Assembly (NCBI RefSeq): GCF_007097145.1
Contig: NZ_VJVZ01000009.1
Span: forward strand, 1 to 64,000
Source: Flavobacterium zepuense
GTDB lineage: Bacteria; Bacteroidota; Bacteroidia; Flavobacteriales; Flavobacteriaceae
Length of the DNA stretch: 64,000 bases
Direction: 5' to 3'
Part shown: positions 43,401 to 51,844 of the stretch, in pieces
Position numbering within the stretch: the stretch's first letter is position 1
Layout: every line of letters begins with the position of its first letter
The notes under the pieces: model-generated
Databases searched by the model: none
Told to the model about the DNA's origin: nothing
Seen by the model: only the letters and a program-made list of their open reading frames with translations
Made by a program: the position numbers and the translations under genes

Positions 43401-44665
43401 AAATTATATTCAACTTAATGTCTAATGCTTTTAAGTATACACCTGTTAATGGTACAATAACCCTTACTTGCCGTGTGGAGGATAAAGATATTAAGACCCT
43501 GAATATTACTATTACTAATAGCGGTAAAGGCATTCCTAAAGAAAAACTTGATTCGTTGTTTGATCGTTTCTTTCTATCGGATACCAACCAAACCACCGAT
43601 ACCGATTTGTTTAGGACAGGTATAGGGCTGGCATACATTAAAAAGCTTGTTACGGTTTTACGGGGCGAAATTTTAGTATCGAGCGTGGCCGATGAAGCCA
43701 CAACATTTACCATATTGGTGCCTTGTGAAAAAGCGGCGTTTACTGAGAAGGAAATTGATATGGAAATATCGTCTACCGTATTAATATCGCATCATCTTAA
43801 AAATCTTGTTGAAGAAACGGTGCCTAAGGACGATTTGGAGCCTGTTAAAATATCGATAATTAATGCTATTGAAGATAACAGGAAAAAAATAATGATCGTA
43901 GAAGACGAGAAGGAGATACACCTGTTCCTTAACGATCTCCTCTCAGAAAAATACAAGATCATTACCGCAAATAATGGGGTAGAGGCATTGCAGCTCACAG
44001 AACAGCAACTCCCTGATATTATAATAAGCGATGTAATGATGCCGCTAATGGATGGAGTAGAACTTTGCAGGAACATTAAAACCAATCTAAGAACGTGCCA
44101 CATACCATTTATAATGCTAACGGCAAAAAATTCGGTAGAGCACAGGATAGAAGGATTAGAGAATGGAGCAAACTCGTATATACCAAAACCTTTTTACCCT
44201 GACCATTTGTTGGTTCGGATTCAAAAGCTGCTTGAAGAAAAAGAACTGATACTGCAACATTTTACACAAGACAGCGTTACAGGTATCCTGGCCGATATGC
44301 CTGTTCAGGATAACGAGAAAGCCTTTGTACGATCTGTAATAGACCTTATCCGTAAAAACATCGATAACGAGAACCTTCAGGGTGCTTACCTGGAAAAAGA
44401 ACTGGGCATTAGTGCATCACAACTTTATAGAAAAACAAAAGAAGTATTTGGTATAGCTCCGGCCGACCTGATACGCACCATACGTTTAAAATATGCGGCA
44501 GAACTTTTACGTAAAAATGTACTTACGGTTTCTGAGATTTGCTATAAATCGGGTTTTAATAACCGTTCCTATTTTTACAGGGAGTTTAAAAAAACATATA
44601 ATACTACCCCTAAAAATTATCAATTGCAGTATAAAGTAAAAGAAGTTTCTTTTTCAAATAACTGA
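40463..44665 (+). CDS. Hybrid two-component system regulator (HTCS) of the PUL
   Basis: 1400 aa. A TTG start at 40463 opens a signal peptide (MKNIFLIVIFIFGVCVTC...). The periplasmic sensor has Reg_prop beta-propeller repeats (such as IWIGTWDGLNRYDG) and a Y_Y_Y domain, then a membrane helix (about 815-837). The kinase H-box has H872 (NIAHEF), then a HATPase domain (NLMSNAFKYTP). A receiver follows with phospho-Asp D1190 (SDVMMP), and a C-terminal AraC-type helix-turn-helix (about 1295-1390). It should sense an oligosaccharide and switch on the following susCD operon. No ATG keeps the signal peptide. Confidence 0.95.
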   Translation: MKNIFLIVIFIFGVCVTCSTTVAQDIIPLRTQKEPIANNDLHSFKNPQLKYSLEQLDNTKGLSNSSINCIFQDSQNLVWIGTWDGLNRYDGNEFKIFRPEPGNKNALSNQVILKIGEDKTGQIWALTLHGINRYNKKTDTFTPYYFSRNNKPPLSESEFNMALNSSKEVFCAVKDWGLGYFNGNDFVPLKGSGINAKTIKKIEFSTNGELLALVQGNRLYTLTIKAAANGKKVIAKTTLLSDAVKEFDVLPVNKIFTINIKGEAAILALNSKTATTISERNVQSIIGHIPQGLILAGRSGYTIIDPDGNKIAMPWAKYLKNQKITTLVQGSENVLWTGTDGDGVFKMYPLKKAFNLISKIQMPELDGGIVRAFLKSGQNSFWVGTKGKGLFHFTEDFYLNPDKPLTYQNFNESNSAVNNAVFALCKGKDNLIYIGTDGDGISVFDENTSKIISWGEIEGSSACDYFKSTYAMYQDTDGYIYLGTSGYGMVKCKIKRAGNKLKVTHFKRYVAGTGVNGMLSSNIIFSIIPENNNQLWIGTRLGGLNLFDKRTGKFQTYKNIANDPESLSNNDILCLVKDESNKLWIGTSFGLNMLKSVDSNGKAVFKSFTVRDGLPNNTIHGIIPINKSNLWLSTNFGLSDFAVGQAKFTNYSKNEGLQNNEFSDGAFYSDTASGYIFMGGIKGFNYFIPQKIKESTVVPDLLIDRISGQNLPTPYYQGLVIAPNSTTYPSITLKHNQNFFDIHLAALTYTNNDKCRFAYQLKGFDKSWNAIDNRKVISFTNVPRGNYSLFMKWSNADGVWSASVHAIDIRISPVWWQSNLALAIYLLLGVSFILFVRSYYLKKQSLRQNILFRKNEEELHENRLTFFTNIAHEFLTPLTLIVGPVQKLSEAKNLTDRNQKFIHMIQRNASRLLFLTQQLLEFRKAEHDSLEITVKKFDLVNLIEQIAELFDDWAMDKNIEYMLNIPSAMPGWFDKDKLEKIIFNLMSNAFKYTPVNGTITLTCRVEDKDIKTLNITITNSGKGIPKEKLDSLFDRFFLSDTNQTTDTDLFRTGIGLAYIKKLVTVLRGEILVSSVADEATTFTILVPCEKAAFTEKEIDMEISSTVLISHHLKNLVEETVPKDDLEPVKISIINAIEDNRKKIMIVEDEKEIHLFLNDLLSEKYKIITANNGVEALQLTEQQLPDIIISDVMMPLMDGVELCRNIKTNLRTCHIPFIMLTAKNSVEHRIEGLENGANSYIPKPFYPDHLLVRIQKLLEEKELILQHFTQDSVTGILADMPVQDNEKAFVRSVIDLIRKNIDNENLQGAYLEKELGISASQLYRKTKEVFGIAPADLIRTIRLKYAAELLRKNVLTVSEICYKSGFNNRSYFYREFKKTYNTTPKNYQLQYKVKEVSFSNN

Positions 44666-44685
44666 TAATCAAATGTTTTTTGTTT

Positions 44686-44716
44686 AGTGTACACTATTGA
44701 ATAAATAGTGTACACT
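44686..44716. promoter_or_regulatory. Perfect 13-base inverted repeat between HTCS and SusC
   Basis: AGTGTACACTATT (44686-44698) and AATAGTGTACACT (44704-44716) around a GAATA loop. Each arm also contains the palindrome AGTGTACACT. It could be a terminator of the HTCS gene (T-rich on both sides) or the AraC-domain binding site for the susC promoter. Confidence 0.7.
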
Positions 44717-44800
44717 GCTTTTCGCAGGTATATAATACTTTTATCACTCAAACGATATAGTTGCATTATCACAATTAAACCCAAACCCATTTTAACTACG

Positions 44801-44848
44801 ATGAAAAAACAAGTACTAATTATTAACAATTCAGCATTATTGATATGA
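44801..44848 (+). CDS. 15-codon upstream ORF overlapping the SusC start
   Basis: ATG AAA AAA CAA ... ATA TGA encodes MKKQVLIINNSALLI. Its TGA overlaps the ATG of susC as ATGA. It has no promoter or family features of its own. It may act as a leader peptide coupling ribosomes to SusC translation, or be fortuitous. Confidence 0.45.
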   Translation: MKKQVLIINNSALLI

Positions 44849-47800
44849 GCCAAAAAAATATTTACAGTTTATTACTGGTGTTTACCTTGCTATCAGGAAG
44901 CGTCATGTATGCACAAACCGTTAAGGGTACAGTATCCGATGCTACCGGCCCGTTACCGCAGGCCAATGTAGTTGTTAAAGGAACAACAATAAGCACTACT
45001 ACAGATTTTGACGGAAATTATACCATAACCAATGTAGGTACTAACGCAGTGTTAGTATTCAGCTACATAGGTTATTTAACCAAAGAAGAAGCCGTTACCG
45101 GCGATACTACACTTAATGTAGTATTAGCAGAAGACGCAAAACAGCTAAATGAGGTAGTTGTTACCGGTTATACAGGGCAACGAAAAGCTTCTATTACCAG
45201 TGCCGTAGCGCAGGTAAATATGCAGGACCTTTCTAAAACGAGAATACCAGATGTTGGCCAGGCATTACAAGGCCAGGTAGCAGGTGTATTTGTTGCAGCA
45301 AGCACAGGAGCTCCCGGAGACGGTGTACAGATAAGAATTAGGGGACAAGGCAGCTTAAATAACAACGATGTATTATATGTAGTTGATGGCGTGCAAACAC
45401 GTAACATTTCGTTCTTAAATCAGGCAGATATTAAATCGATGACTGTTTTAAAAGATGCGGCTTCTACTGCAATATATGGCTCAAGAGCCGCTGGCGGTGT
45501 TGTAGTTATTACAACTAAAAAAGGTACCGAGGGTAAAACAAGCTTAGAGTTAGATGTATTTACAGGCGTTCACTATGCTAGCAATTTGCCTAAGCTGTTA
45601 AATACCGACCAGTACCTTACAATGGAAGAGCGTGCCTGGAACAATACTGCAGGCAGAGATCCTGCCTTAAATCCTTATACTTTAGACAGGGTTACGCGAA
45701 CCGATTTAGCGGATACCGACTGGCTGGATGAGTTGTTTACAACAGGCCTGTCTAATAATGTACAGCTATCGGCAAGTGGCGCTACGGATAAGGTACAGTA
45801 TCTTATATCAGGAGGCTACTACGGCATTGATGGCATTGTGACCGAAAATAACGACAAATATAAAAGGGTAAATTTTAGGACTAATATTAATGCTAAATTA
45901 TCCGATCGCTTAACCGTAGGAAGTAATATGCAGATAACATATTCATCTCAGGACCGATTGTCGTCCAGCGGAGATGCTCCGGGAGTGATACGCCATGCCT
46001 TAATACGCCCACCGGTTATCCCTGTATATAAAGATGTTAACGACCCTACTTATTCAGCAGAAGACCCATATACCGACCTACCTTTTTATACCGGCCCCAA
46101 CGAAGGATGGAGCAAAAATTATGAATACAGCTCAAATCCACTCGCTATAGTACATTTTACCAATGATAAGCGGGATATGTTCCAAACGTTTGGTAACGTA
46201 TATGCGGAGTATGATTTCTTAAGCGACAGATCGCTAAAATTCAGGACTAATCTTGGAGCAGACATCAGGTTTATACACAACAAAAATTTTGCACAAAATT
46301 ATGGCGACCCTAATATTGGTAGTCCAGATACACAATACTACGGCTTAGGAAGGAATAACAGGCCAAACAGCCTTAACGAAGACAGAAACCAGGACGTAAC
46401 CTTTACATGGTCTAATACCCTGAATTATGTAAAAACATTAGATGAGGTGCACAGTATTAATGCATTGTTAGGCGTAGAAACTGTTAAATACACGCAATCA
46501 GGCATTGGGGGCAGCAGGTCTAATTTTGAAAATACTACCCCTGCCTTTCAATATTTAGATTATGGAAACGTTGGCAGCCCTACGTTACCTTACCCATATA
46601 GTTCAGGTAGCCAGACAAGTTGGACATTGCTATCCTACTTTGCATCAGGAACCTACGGTTATAAAGATAAATATTTTGCCACGGCATCGGTAAGAGCCGA
46701 CGGTTCTTCGCGTTTTGGCCCTAACAACAGGTGGGGATATTTCCCTTCAGCATCAGCAGGCTGGATACTTTCCAACGAAAGTTTTATGGCAAATACCACA
46801 TGGGTATCAAACTTAAAACTAAGAGGCAGCTGGGGCCAAACGGGCAATCAGGAAATAGCAAACTGGCAATGGTATAACTTATACTCATTAGGTGCTAACC
46901 CAAGTTTATTGCGTTTGGGAAACCCTGATGTTAAATGGGAAACAACAACCCAAACAAACATAGGCCTTGATATTTCGGTACTTAACAATAAGTTAAGCTT
47001 TTCGGCAGACTACTTTATAAAAGACACCGATGATATTTTACTTTACGTTACTCCGCCAAGAATTATTGGCAACCTTAGTCCAACAAGTATAAATTCGGCG
47101 TCGGTATCCAATAAAGGTTTCGAACTTGCCGTAAATTTAAACAATAACGACAGGATGTTTAAATATAACATCAACGCAAACCTTGCAACGCTTTCTAACA
47201 ATGTAACCAAACTTAACAGGAATGTTGAGTATATAGATAGCCCGGGTACCCGTAGCAGGACCGAAGTAGGACAGCCTATAAACTCGTACTACGGCTTTCA
47301 GTTTGATGGTATTTATCAAAATGCCAACGAGTTTAGTTCGCACTTATACGCCAATGCTAACGGCACACAGCCTGGAGATATAAAGTTTAAAGACTTGAAT
47401 GGTGATGGACAAATTAATGCCGATGACCGTACTTACATAGGCAGTTCTATACCTAAATTAACCTATGGTTTTGCATTTAATTGTTCGTACAAAAACTTCG
47501 ACTTGTCATTCCTATTACAGGGTGTAAATGATGTAGACCGCTATAACGATATTAAACAGATATTAGATTATGATAGCCGTCCGTTTAACTCTACAACAGC
47601 AATACTTAATAGCTGGAATGGCGAGGGCACAAGCAACACGATACCAAGGGTTACACAAAATGATAACGGTGGTAGCAGGATATCAAGTGTCTTTATAGAA
47701 GATGCATCGTACTTACGATTAAAAAACATTGAGATAGGTTATACCTTTAACAGTGATATTCCTGGCATTGATAATATGCGTATATATGTTTCAGGACAAA

Positions 47801-47916
47801 ACCTGTTAACGTTTACAGACTATACAGGCCTTGATCCGGAATCTACATCACTTATAGATCAGGGAACATATCCACAGGCATCCGCTGTGCTTTTTGGTGC
47901 CAGAATAAAACTTTAA
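44845..47916 (+). CDS. SusC/RagA family TonB-dependent receptor
   Basis: 1023 aa. The signal peptide ends near VMYAQ. A carboxypeptidase-regulatory-like domain (about 24-95, KGTVSDATGPLPQANVVVKG) is followed by the plug (about 105-220, QLNEVVVTGY and IRIRGQGSL), and then a 22-strand barrel. It imports a glycan fragment across the outer membrane, powered by TonB. The ligand cannot be read from sequence. It is first of the operon controlled by the HTCS gene, and susD follows after 11 bases. Confidence 0.96.
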   Translation: MSQKNIYSLLLVFTLLSGSVMYAQTVKGTVSDATGPLPQANVVVKGTTISTTTDFDGNYTITNVGTNAVLVFSYIGYLTKEEAVTGDTTLNVVLAEDAKQLNEVVVTGYTGQRKASITSAVAQVNMQDLSKTRIPDVGQALQGQVAGVFVAASTGAPGDGVQIRIRGQGSLNNNDVLYVVDGVQTRNISFLNQADIKSMTVLKDAASTAIYGSRAAGGVVVITTKKGTEGKTSLELDVFTGVHYASNLPKLLNTDQYLTMEERAWNNTAGRDPALNPYTLDRVTRTDLADTDWLDELFTTGLSNNVQLSASGATDKVQYLISGGYYGIDGIVTENNDKYKRVNFRTNINAKLSDRLTVGSNMQITYSSQDRLSSSGDAPGVIRHALIRPPVIPVYKDVNDPTYSAEDPYTDLPFYTGPNEGWSKNYEYSSNPLAIVHFTNDKRDMFQTFGNVYAEYDFLSDRSLKFRTNLGADIRFIHNKNFAQNYGDPNIGSPDTQYYGLGRNNRPNSLNEDRNQDVTFTWSNTLNYVKTLDEVHSINALLGVETVKYTQSGIGGSRSNFENTTPAFQYLDYGNVGSPTLPYPYSSGSQTSWTLLSYFASGTYGYKDKYFATASVRADGSSRFGPNNRWGYFPSASAGWILSNESFMANTTWVSNLKLRGSWGQTGNQEIANWQWYNLYSLGANPSLLRLGNPDVKWETTTQTNIGLDISVLNNKLSFSADYFIKDTDDILLYVTPPRIIGNLSPTSINSASVSNKGFELAVNLNNNDRMFKYNINANLATLSNNVTKLNRNVEYIDSPGTRSRTEVGQPINSYYGFQFDGIYQNANEFSSHLYANANGTQPGDIKFKDLNGDGQINADDRTYIGSSIPKLTYGFAFNCSYKNFDLSFLLQGVNDVDRYNDIKQILDYDSRPFNSTTAILNSWNGEGTSNTIPRVTQNDNGGSRISSVFIEDASYLRLKNIEIGYTFNSDIPGIDNMRIYVSGQNLLTFTDYTGLDPESTSLIDQGTYPQASAVLFGARIKL

Positions 47917-47927
47917 AAAAAATAGCA

Positions 47928-49394
47928 ATGAAAAATATAATAAAAGTTACTCTAATCGCAGGTTTCTTTGCTTTGGCCGGCTGCGATGATGATCTTGATA
48001 CGCAGGCAACGGGATTAGTTACCGAAGAAGGGCTGGTTACCATTGATGTAATTGAAAATTCGGTAAAGTCATCGTATGATTTATTATCAAACAGATTGAA
48101 TATCCTTGGCAACTGGGACTGGTCAAATGGGCTTGTTTTTCAGAATGATTACGTAATGCAGGATATTGCCTCTGATGATATGGAGAAAAAATGGAATGCA
48201 GATGGTGATCAGCCGTGGATAGACGAAATCAATAATTTTACGTTTACCTCTACTAACGGTGGGCCAAACGGGTTATGGGTGTATAATTATGAAGGCATAA
48301 AGCGCATTAACCTGGTTATGGCTTCGTTACAACGAGATGATATAGAAGCCGTAACGGGAATTTCTGAGGCAAGAAAAAACCAATTATTAGGCGAAGCTTA
48401 CTTTTTAAGGTCATATTACTACTTTTCGTTAGTTACAAATTTTGGAGATGTTCCGTTGCTTTTAGAGCCGGTTCAAACCCTGGATGAGGCTTTTGCAGTA
48501 GCTGTGCGTAAGGATAAGACCCTTATTTGGGAGCAGATAAAAGGAGACCTGGCTTTAGCTAAAGATTTATTGCCAAGCTCTAAATACTCTTCGGAAACCG
48601 AAAGATGGCGTGTATCTAAAGGTGCCGTTATTGCACTTATGGCAAAATCTGAACTGTATACCCAAAATTGGAGTGCGGTGCCGCCTTTGGTAGACGAATT
48701 AGCCGGGCTGGGTTTTGGCCTGAATGCGAATTATTTCGAAAATTTTACAAGTGAATATACTGATAATGAAGTTATATTTTCTTTTGACCATCAAACCAAT
48801 GCCACACCTCGCAGGGGTAATGGTATTTGCGCACCACTGGGTTGGGGATTTTTTGCGCCAAGTGCTGATTTCATAAATTCGTTTGAGCCTAATGACCCCA
48901 GGTTGCTTTATACAGTTGATGTTCCTAACCAAAATGTAAATAAAATGCTGGGTAGCCTTAACGGTGCTAATGAGGGGAATGATGACGCTCCTAATAACAA
49001 AGTATACATGCGATATGCCGATGCTTTATTATGGAAGGCCGAAGCGCTTCTTGAAACCGGCGATCATGCCGGGGCTGTAGATATAATAAACCAAATACGC
49101 CAAAGGGCAAGGAACGGTGTTGATGCCACCGGTGTTGTGCCACCGGCGGGTACGCTGCCGGACAGGCCGGCATCTACTGATAGTGCTCTTGTTAAGAGTT
49201 GGCTGATTCACGAAAGAAGGGTAGAACTTGGTTTTGAAAATCAAAGGATGCTCGACCTTAAACGCTGGGGTATTGCACAACAGGTATTAACGGCGCATGG
49301 TAAGAGTTTTCAGCCTAAGCATATGTTATATCCTATACCACAATTAGAGATTGACGGTTCTGCCGGTACGCTTACACAAAATCCCGGCTATTAA
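47928..49394 (+). CDS. SusD/RagB family surface glycan-binding lipoprotein
   Basis: 488 aa. A lipoprotein signal ends at LAGC (Cys 19). The SusD fold shows in the N-terminal TPR-like region (LLGEAYFLRSYYYFSLV) and the C-terminal motif NNKVYMRYADALLWKAEALLE and ERRVELGFENQRMLDLKRWG. It forms the lid of the SusC transporter and chooses the glycan. A hairpin follows the stop, so downstream genes may be transcribed less. Confidence 0.95.
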   Translation: MKNIIKVTLIAGFFALAGCDDDLDTQATGLVTEEGLVTIDVIENSVKSSYDLLSNRLNILGNWDWSNGLVFQNDYVMQDIASDDMEKKWNADGDQPWIDEINNFTFTSTNGGPNGLWVYNYEGIKRINLVMASLQRDDIEAVTGISEARKNQLLGEAYFLRSYYYFSLVTNFGDVPLLLEPVQTLDEAFAVAVRKDKTLIWEQIKGDLALAKDLLPSSKYSSETERWRVSKGAVIALMAKSELYTQNWSAVPPLVDELAGLGFGLNANYFENFTSEYTDNEVIFSFDHQTNATPRRGNGICAPLGWGFFAPSADFINSFEPNDPRLLYTVDVPNQNVNKMLGSLNGANEGNDDAPNNKVYMRYADALLWKAEALLETGDHAGAVDIINQIRQRARNGVDATGVVPPAGTLPDRPASTDSALVKSWLIHERRVELGFENQRMLDLKRWGIAQQVLTAHGKSFQPKHMLYPIPQLEIDGSAGTLTQNPGY

Positions 49395-49403
49395 TTAAAA
49401 TTT

Positions 49404-49441
49404 GGGTTGGCTCAGATGCTTTTACAGGTCTGGGCTAACCC
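49404..49441 (+). terminator. Partial terminator/attenuator between SusD and GH130
   Basis: GGGTTGGCTCAGA (49404-49416) pairs with TCTGGGCTAACCC (49429-49441), including two G-T pairs, with a 12-base loop. The following TTAATAT is only weakly T-rich, consistent with partial read-through, as often seen after susCD pairs. Confidence 0.65.
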
Positions 49442-49463
49442 TTAATATATTACAACTAAAAGT

Positions 49464-50516
49464 ATGAAAGACATTGCAAAACGCTTTGTACAAAACCCAT
49501 TGCTATCTCCAAAAGATCTTAAGCCGAGTACTGAAGGCTTAGAGATTACCTGCCTGCTTAACCCGGGTGTATTTACCTTAAAGGGCAAAACGTGGCTTAT
49601 TGTACGTGTAGCCGAAAGGCCTCAGCAAAAAGAAGATACTATTTCTTTTCCTATATTAACCAGTGATGGCAGCATAACCATTATGGAGATTGATAAAAAT
49701 GATCCGGAACTTATAGCTACTGATGCAAGGGTTATTAATTACAAATTAGCAGATTATCTAACAACCTTATCACACCTTAGGTTATTATGGAGCGACGATG
49801 GTATTAATTTTTATGAAGATGAGGATTATCCTGCGTTAGTGGGCGAAGGTATATTGGAAACCTTTGGTATAGAAGATTGCCGCGTAGCACAAATAGATGA
49901 TAAGTATTACTTAACCTTTACATCAGTGTCTGATAATGGTGTGGGTGTAGGCCTGCGTACCACTACCGACTGGAAACGTTTTGAAAAGCATGGCATGATA
50001 CTGCCTGCCCACAATAAGGACTGTGCCATTTTTGAAGAAAAAATAAACGGGTTGTTCTACGCCCTTCACCGCCCGAGTAGTGTAGATATTGGAGGCAATT
50101 ACATTTGGGTTGCTTCTTCTCCCGATGGTATACACTGGGGTAACCACCACTGCATTGTTAAAACCAGAAAAGGCTTTTGGGACAGCAAAAGGGTGGGTGC
50201 CGGAGCAGCACCAATAAAAACGGCTAAAGGCTGGCTGGAAATTTACCATGGCGCTAACGAAAATCACCAGTATTGCTTAGGTGCTTTTTTATTAGACCTT
50301 AACGATCCCACCAAAGTAATTGCCCGTACTGAAGAACCTATAATGGTGCCCACTGCCGATTATGAAATAAGCGGCTTTTTTGGACATGTTGTATTTACTA
50401 ACGGCCATATTGTAGAGCCTGATGGCGATACGGTAACGGTATATTACGGAGCATCAGACGAGTTTGTTTGCGGCGCTAAATTTTCTATAACAGAGATACT
50501 CTCACTCTTAAAATAA
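49464..50516 (+). CDS. Glycoside hydrolase family 130 (phosphorylase or mannosidase)
   Basis: 350 aa, no signal peptide, hence cytoplasmic. The five-bladed propeller of GH130 is indicated by FVQNPLLSPKDLKPS, a catalytic Asp candidate in FGIEDCR (about D138) and the C-terminal YYGASDEFV. Family members cleave beta-mannosyl bonds, most by phosphorolysis, some (beta-1,2-mannosidases) by hydrolysis. Which one applies cannot be said without the subfamily. It sits directly before the MFS transporter, consistent with cleavage of an imported disaccharide. Confidence 0.88.
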   Translation: MKDIAKRFVQNPLLSPKDLKPSTEGLEITCLLNPGVFTLKGKTWLIVRVAERPQQKEDTISFPILTSDGSITIMEIDKNDPELIATDARVINYKLADYLTTLSHLRLLWSDDGINFYEDEDYPALVGEGILETFGIEDCRVAQIDDKYYLTFTSVSDNGVGVGLRTTTDWKRFEKHGMILPAHNKDCAIFEEKINGLFYALHRPSSVDIGGNYIWVASSPDGIHWGNHHCIVKTRKGFWDSKRVGAGAAPIKTAKGWLEIYHGANENHQYCLGAFLLDLNDPTKVIARTEEPIMVPTADYEISGFFGHVVFTNGHIVEPDGDTVTVYYGASDEFVCGAKFSITEILSLLK

Positions 50517-50522
50517 ACTCCT

Positions 50523-51830
50523 ATGTTTAAGAAACTTACATCTGAGTTTGACCATTTTAAAAGTCAGACTCATAATTTTCGCATCCTTACCTTAACCAAT
50601 CTGGTGTATGCGCTGGTACTGCCGGTAATAGATATTTTTGTGGCAGCGTACATTATGCGGAACTCTAACGACACCTCTAAGGTAGTTATTTACCAATTGG
50701 CTATTTACACAGGCATACCACTTACGTTTTTATTAAATGGTTTTCTTTTAAAGCATTTTAATATCAAAACATTGTACTCAATAGGTATGATGCTTAGTGG
50801 GGTATCTATGGTTATAATGATGTCTTTAAAAACCTTAGACTTAACCGGTATAGCCGTTGCAGGCATTACCATGGGGCTGTCTTTTGGCCTGTACTGGTCT
50901 AACAGAGACTACCTTGCCATATCTATTACAAACGATGAAAACCGAAATTACTATTATGGTCTCGAAACGTTTATATATACCATCATTGCAATAGCCGTAC
51001 CGGCTACCATAGGCTGGTTTATACAATCTAAAACCGGCGAGGCAGATAAACACACGGCTTACTTAACAATAACAGGTGTTGTGTTTGTAATTACATTTTT
51101 AGCATCGGTAGTGTGCTTTATGGGCAGGTTCGAAAATCCGGTGCAAAAACAGTATATATTCTTTAAGTTCCACTCGCTGTGGTATAAGTTACTGTCATTA
51201 GCCTTATTTAAAGGCCTCGCACAGGGTTTTTTAGTTACAGCGCCCGCCATGCTTATTTTTAAGATATTAGGCGAAGAAGGCGCGCTGGGCAACGCACAAT
51301 CTATTGGAGCAATATTAGCAGCTATTATTATCTATTTTATTGGGCGCTTTAGTAAACCTTCAGACAGGGTAAAAACCTTCTCAGTTGGTCTAATACTGTT
51401 TGCCGTTGGTGCATGCCTAAACGGTTTCTTGTTCAATCAAACGGGTGTGATAGTATTTTTACTGCTGCTGCTCATGGCGCGCCCTTTAATGGACCTGGCG
51501 TACTTCCCAATCCAGTTGCGTGTTATAGATATTGTATCACGTATAGAAAAAAGGGGCGAATTTACATATATACTTAACCATGAGGCAGGCTTGTATGCAG
51601 GCAGGCTTTTAGGGGCAGGTACCTTTCTTGTATTATATTATGTAGTTTCAGAAGACTTTGCCCTGCGTTATGCCATAGGTATTATAGCTTTGCTACAGCT
51701 GTTCTCTATATATTTAAGTAAAAAAATTATAACCGAGGGCAACAAAATAGCGCCTGAACACATTAAAGAAGACGAACAGATAGACATTAAAGTAATTGAA
51801 GAGGCTGCGGCCAAATTAGTTAAATCATAA
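50523..51830 (+). CDS. MFS transporter, sugar-type
   Basis: 435 aa with about twelve membrane segments. It begins with FDHFKSQTHNFRILTLTNLVYALVLPVIDIF, an N-terminus that resembles MFS proteins paired with GH130 in Bacteroidota. It starts six bases after GH130. It should move the periplasmic product of the locus into the cytoplasm. Specificity unknown. Confidence 0.87.
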   Translation: MFKKLTSEFDHFKSQTHNFRILTLTNLVYALVLPVIDIFVAAYIMRNSNDTSKVVIYQLAIYTGIPLTFLLNGFLLKHFNIKTLYSIGMMLSGVSMVIMMSLKTLDLTGIAVAGITMGLSFGLYWSNRDYLAISITNDENRNYYYGLETFIYTIIAIAVPATIGWFIQSKTGEADKHTAYLTITGVVFVITFLASVVCFMGRFENPVQKQYIFFKFHSLWYKLLSLALFKGLAQGFLVTAPAMLIFKILGEEGALGNAQSIGAILAAIIIYFIGRFSKPSDRVKTFSVGLILFAVGACLNGFLFNQTGVIVFLLLLLMARPLMDLAYFPIQLRVIDIVSRIEKRGEFTYILNHEAGLYAGRLLGAGTFLVLYYVVSEDFALRYAIGIIALLQLFSIYLSKKIITEGNKIAPEHIKEDEQIDIKVIEEAAAKLVKS

Positions 51831-51844
51831 AATCATTCTAATCC

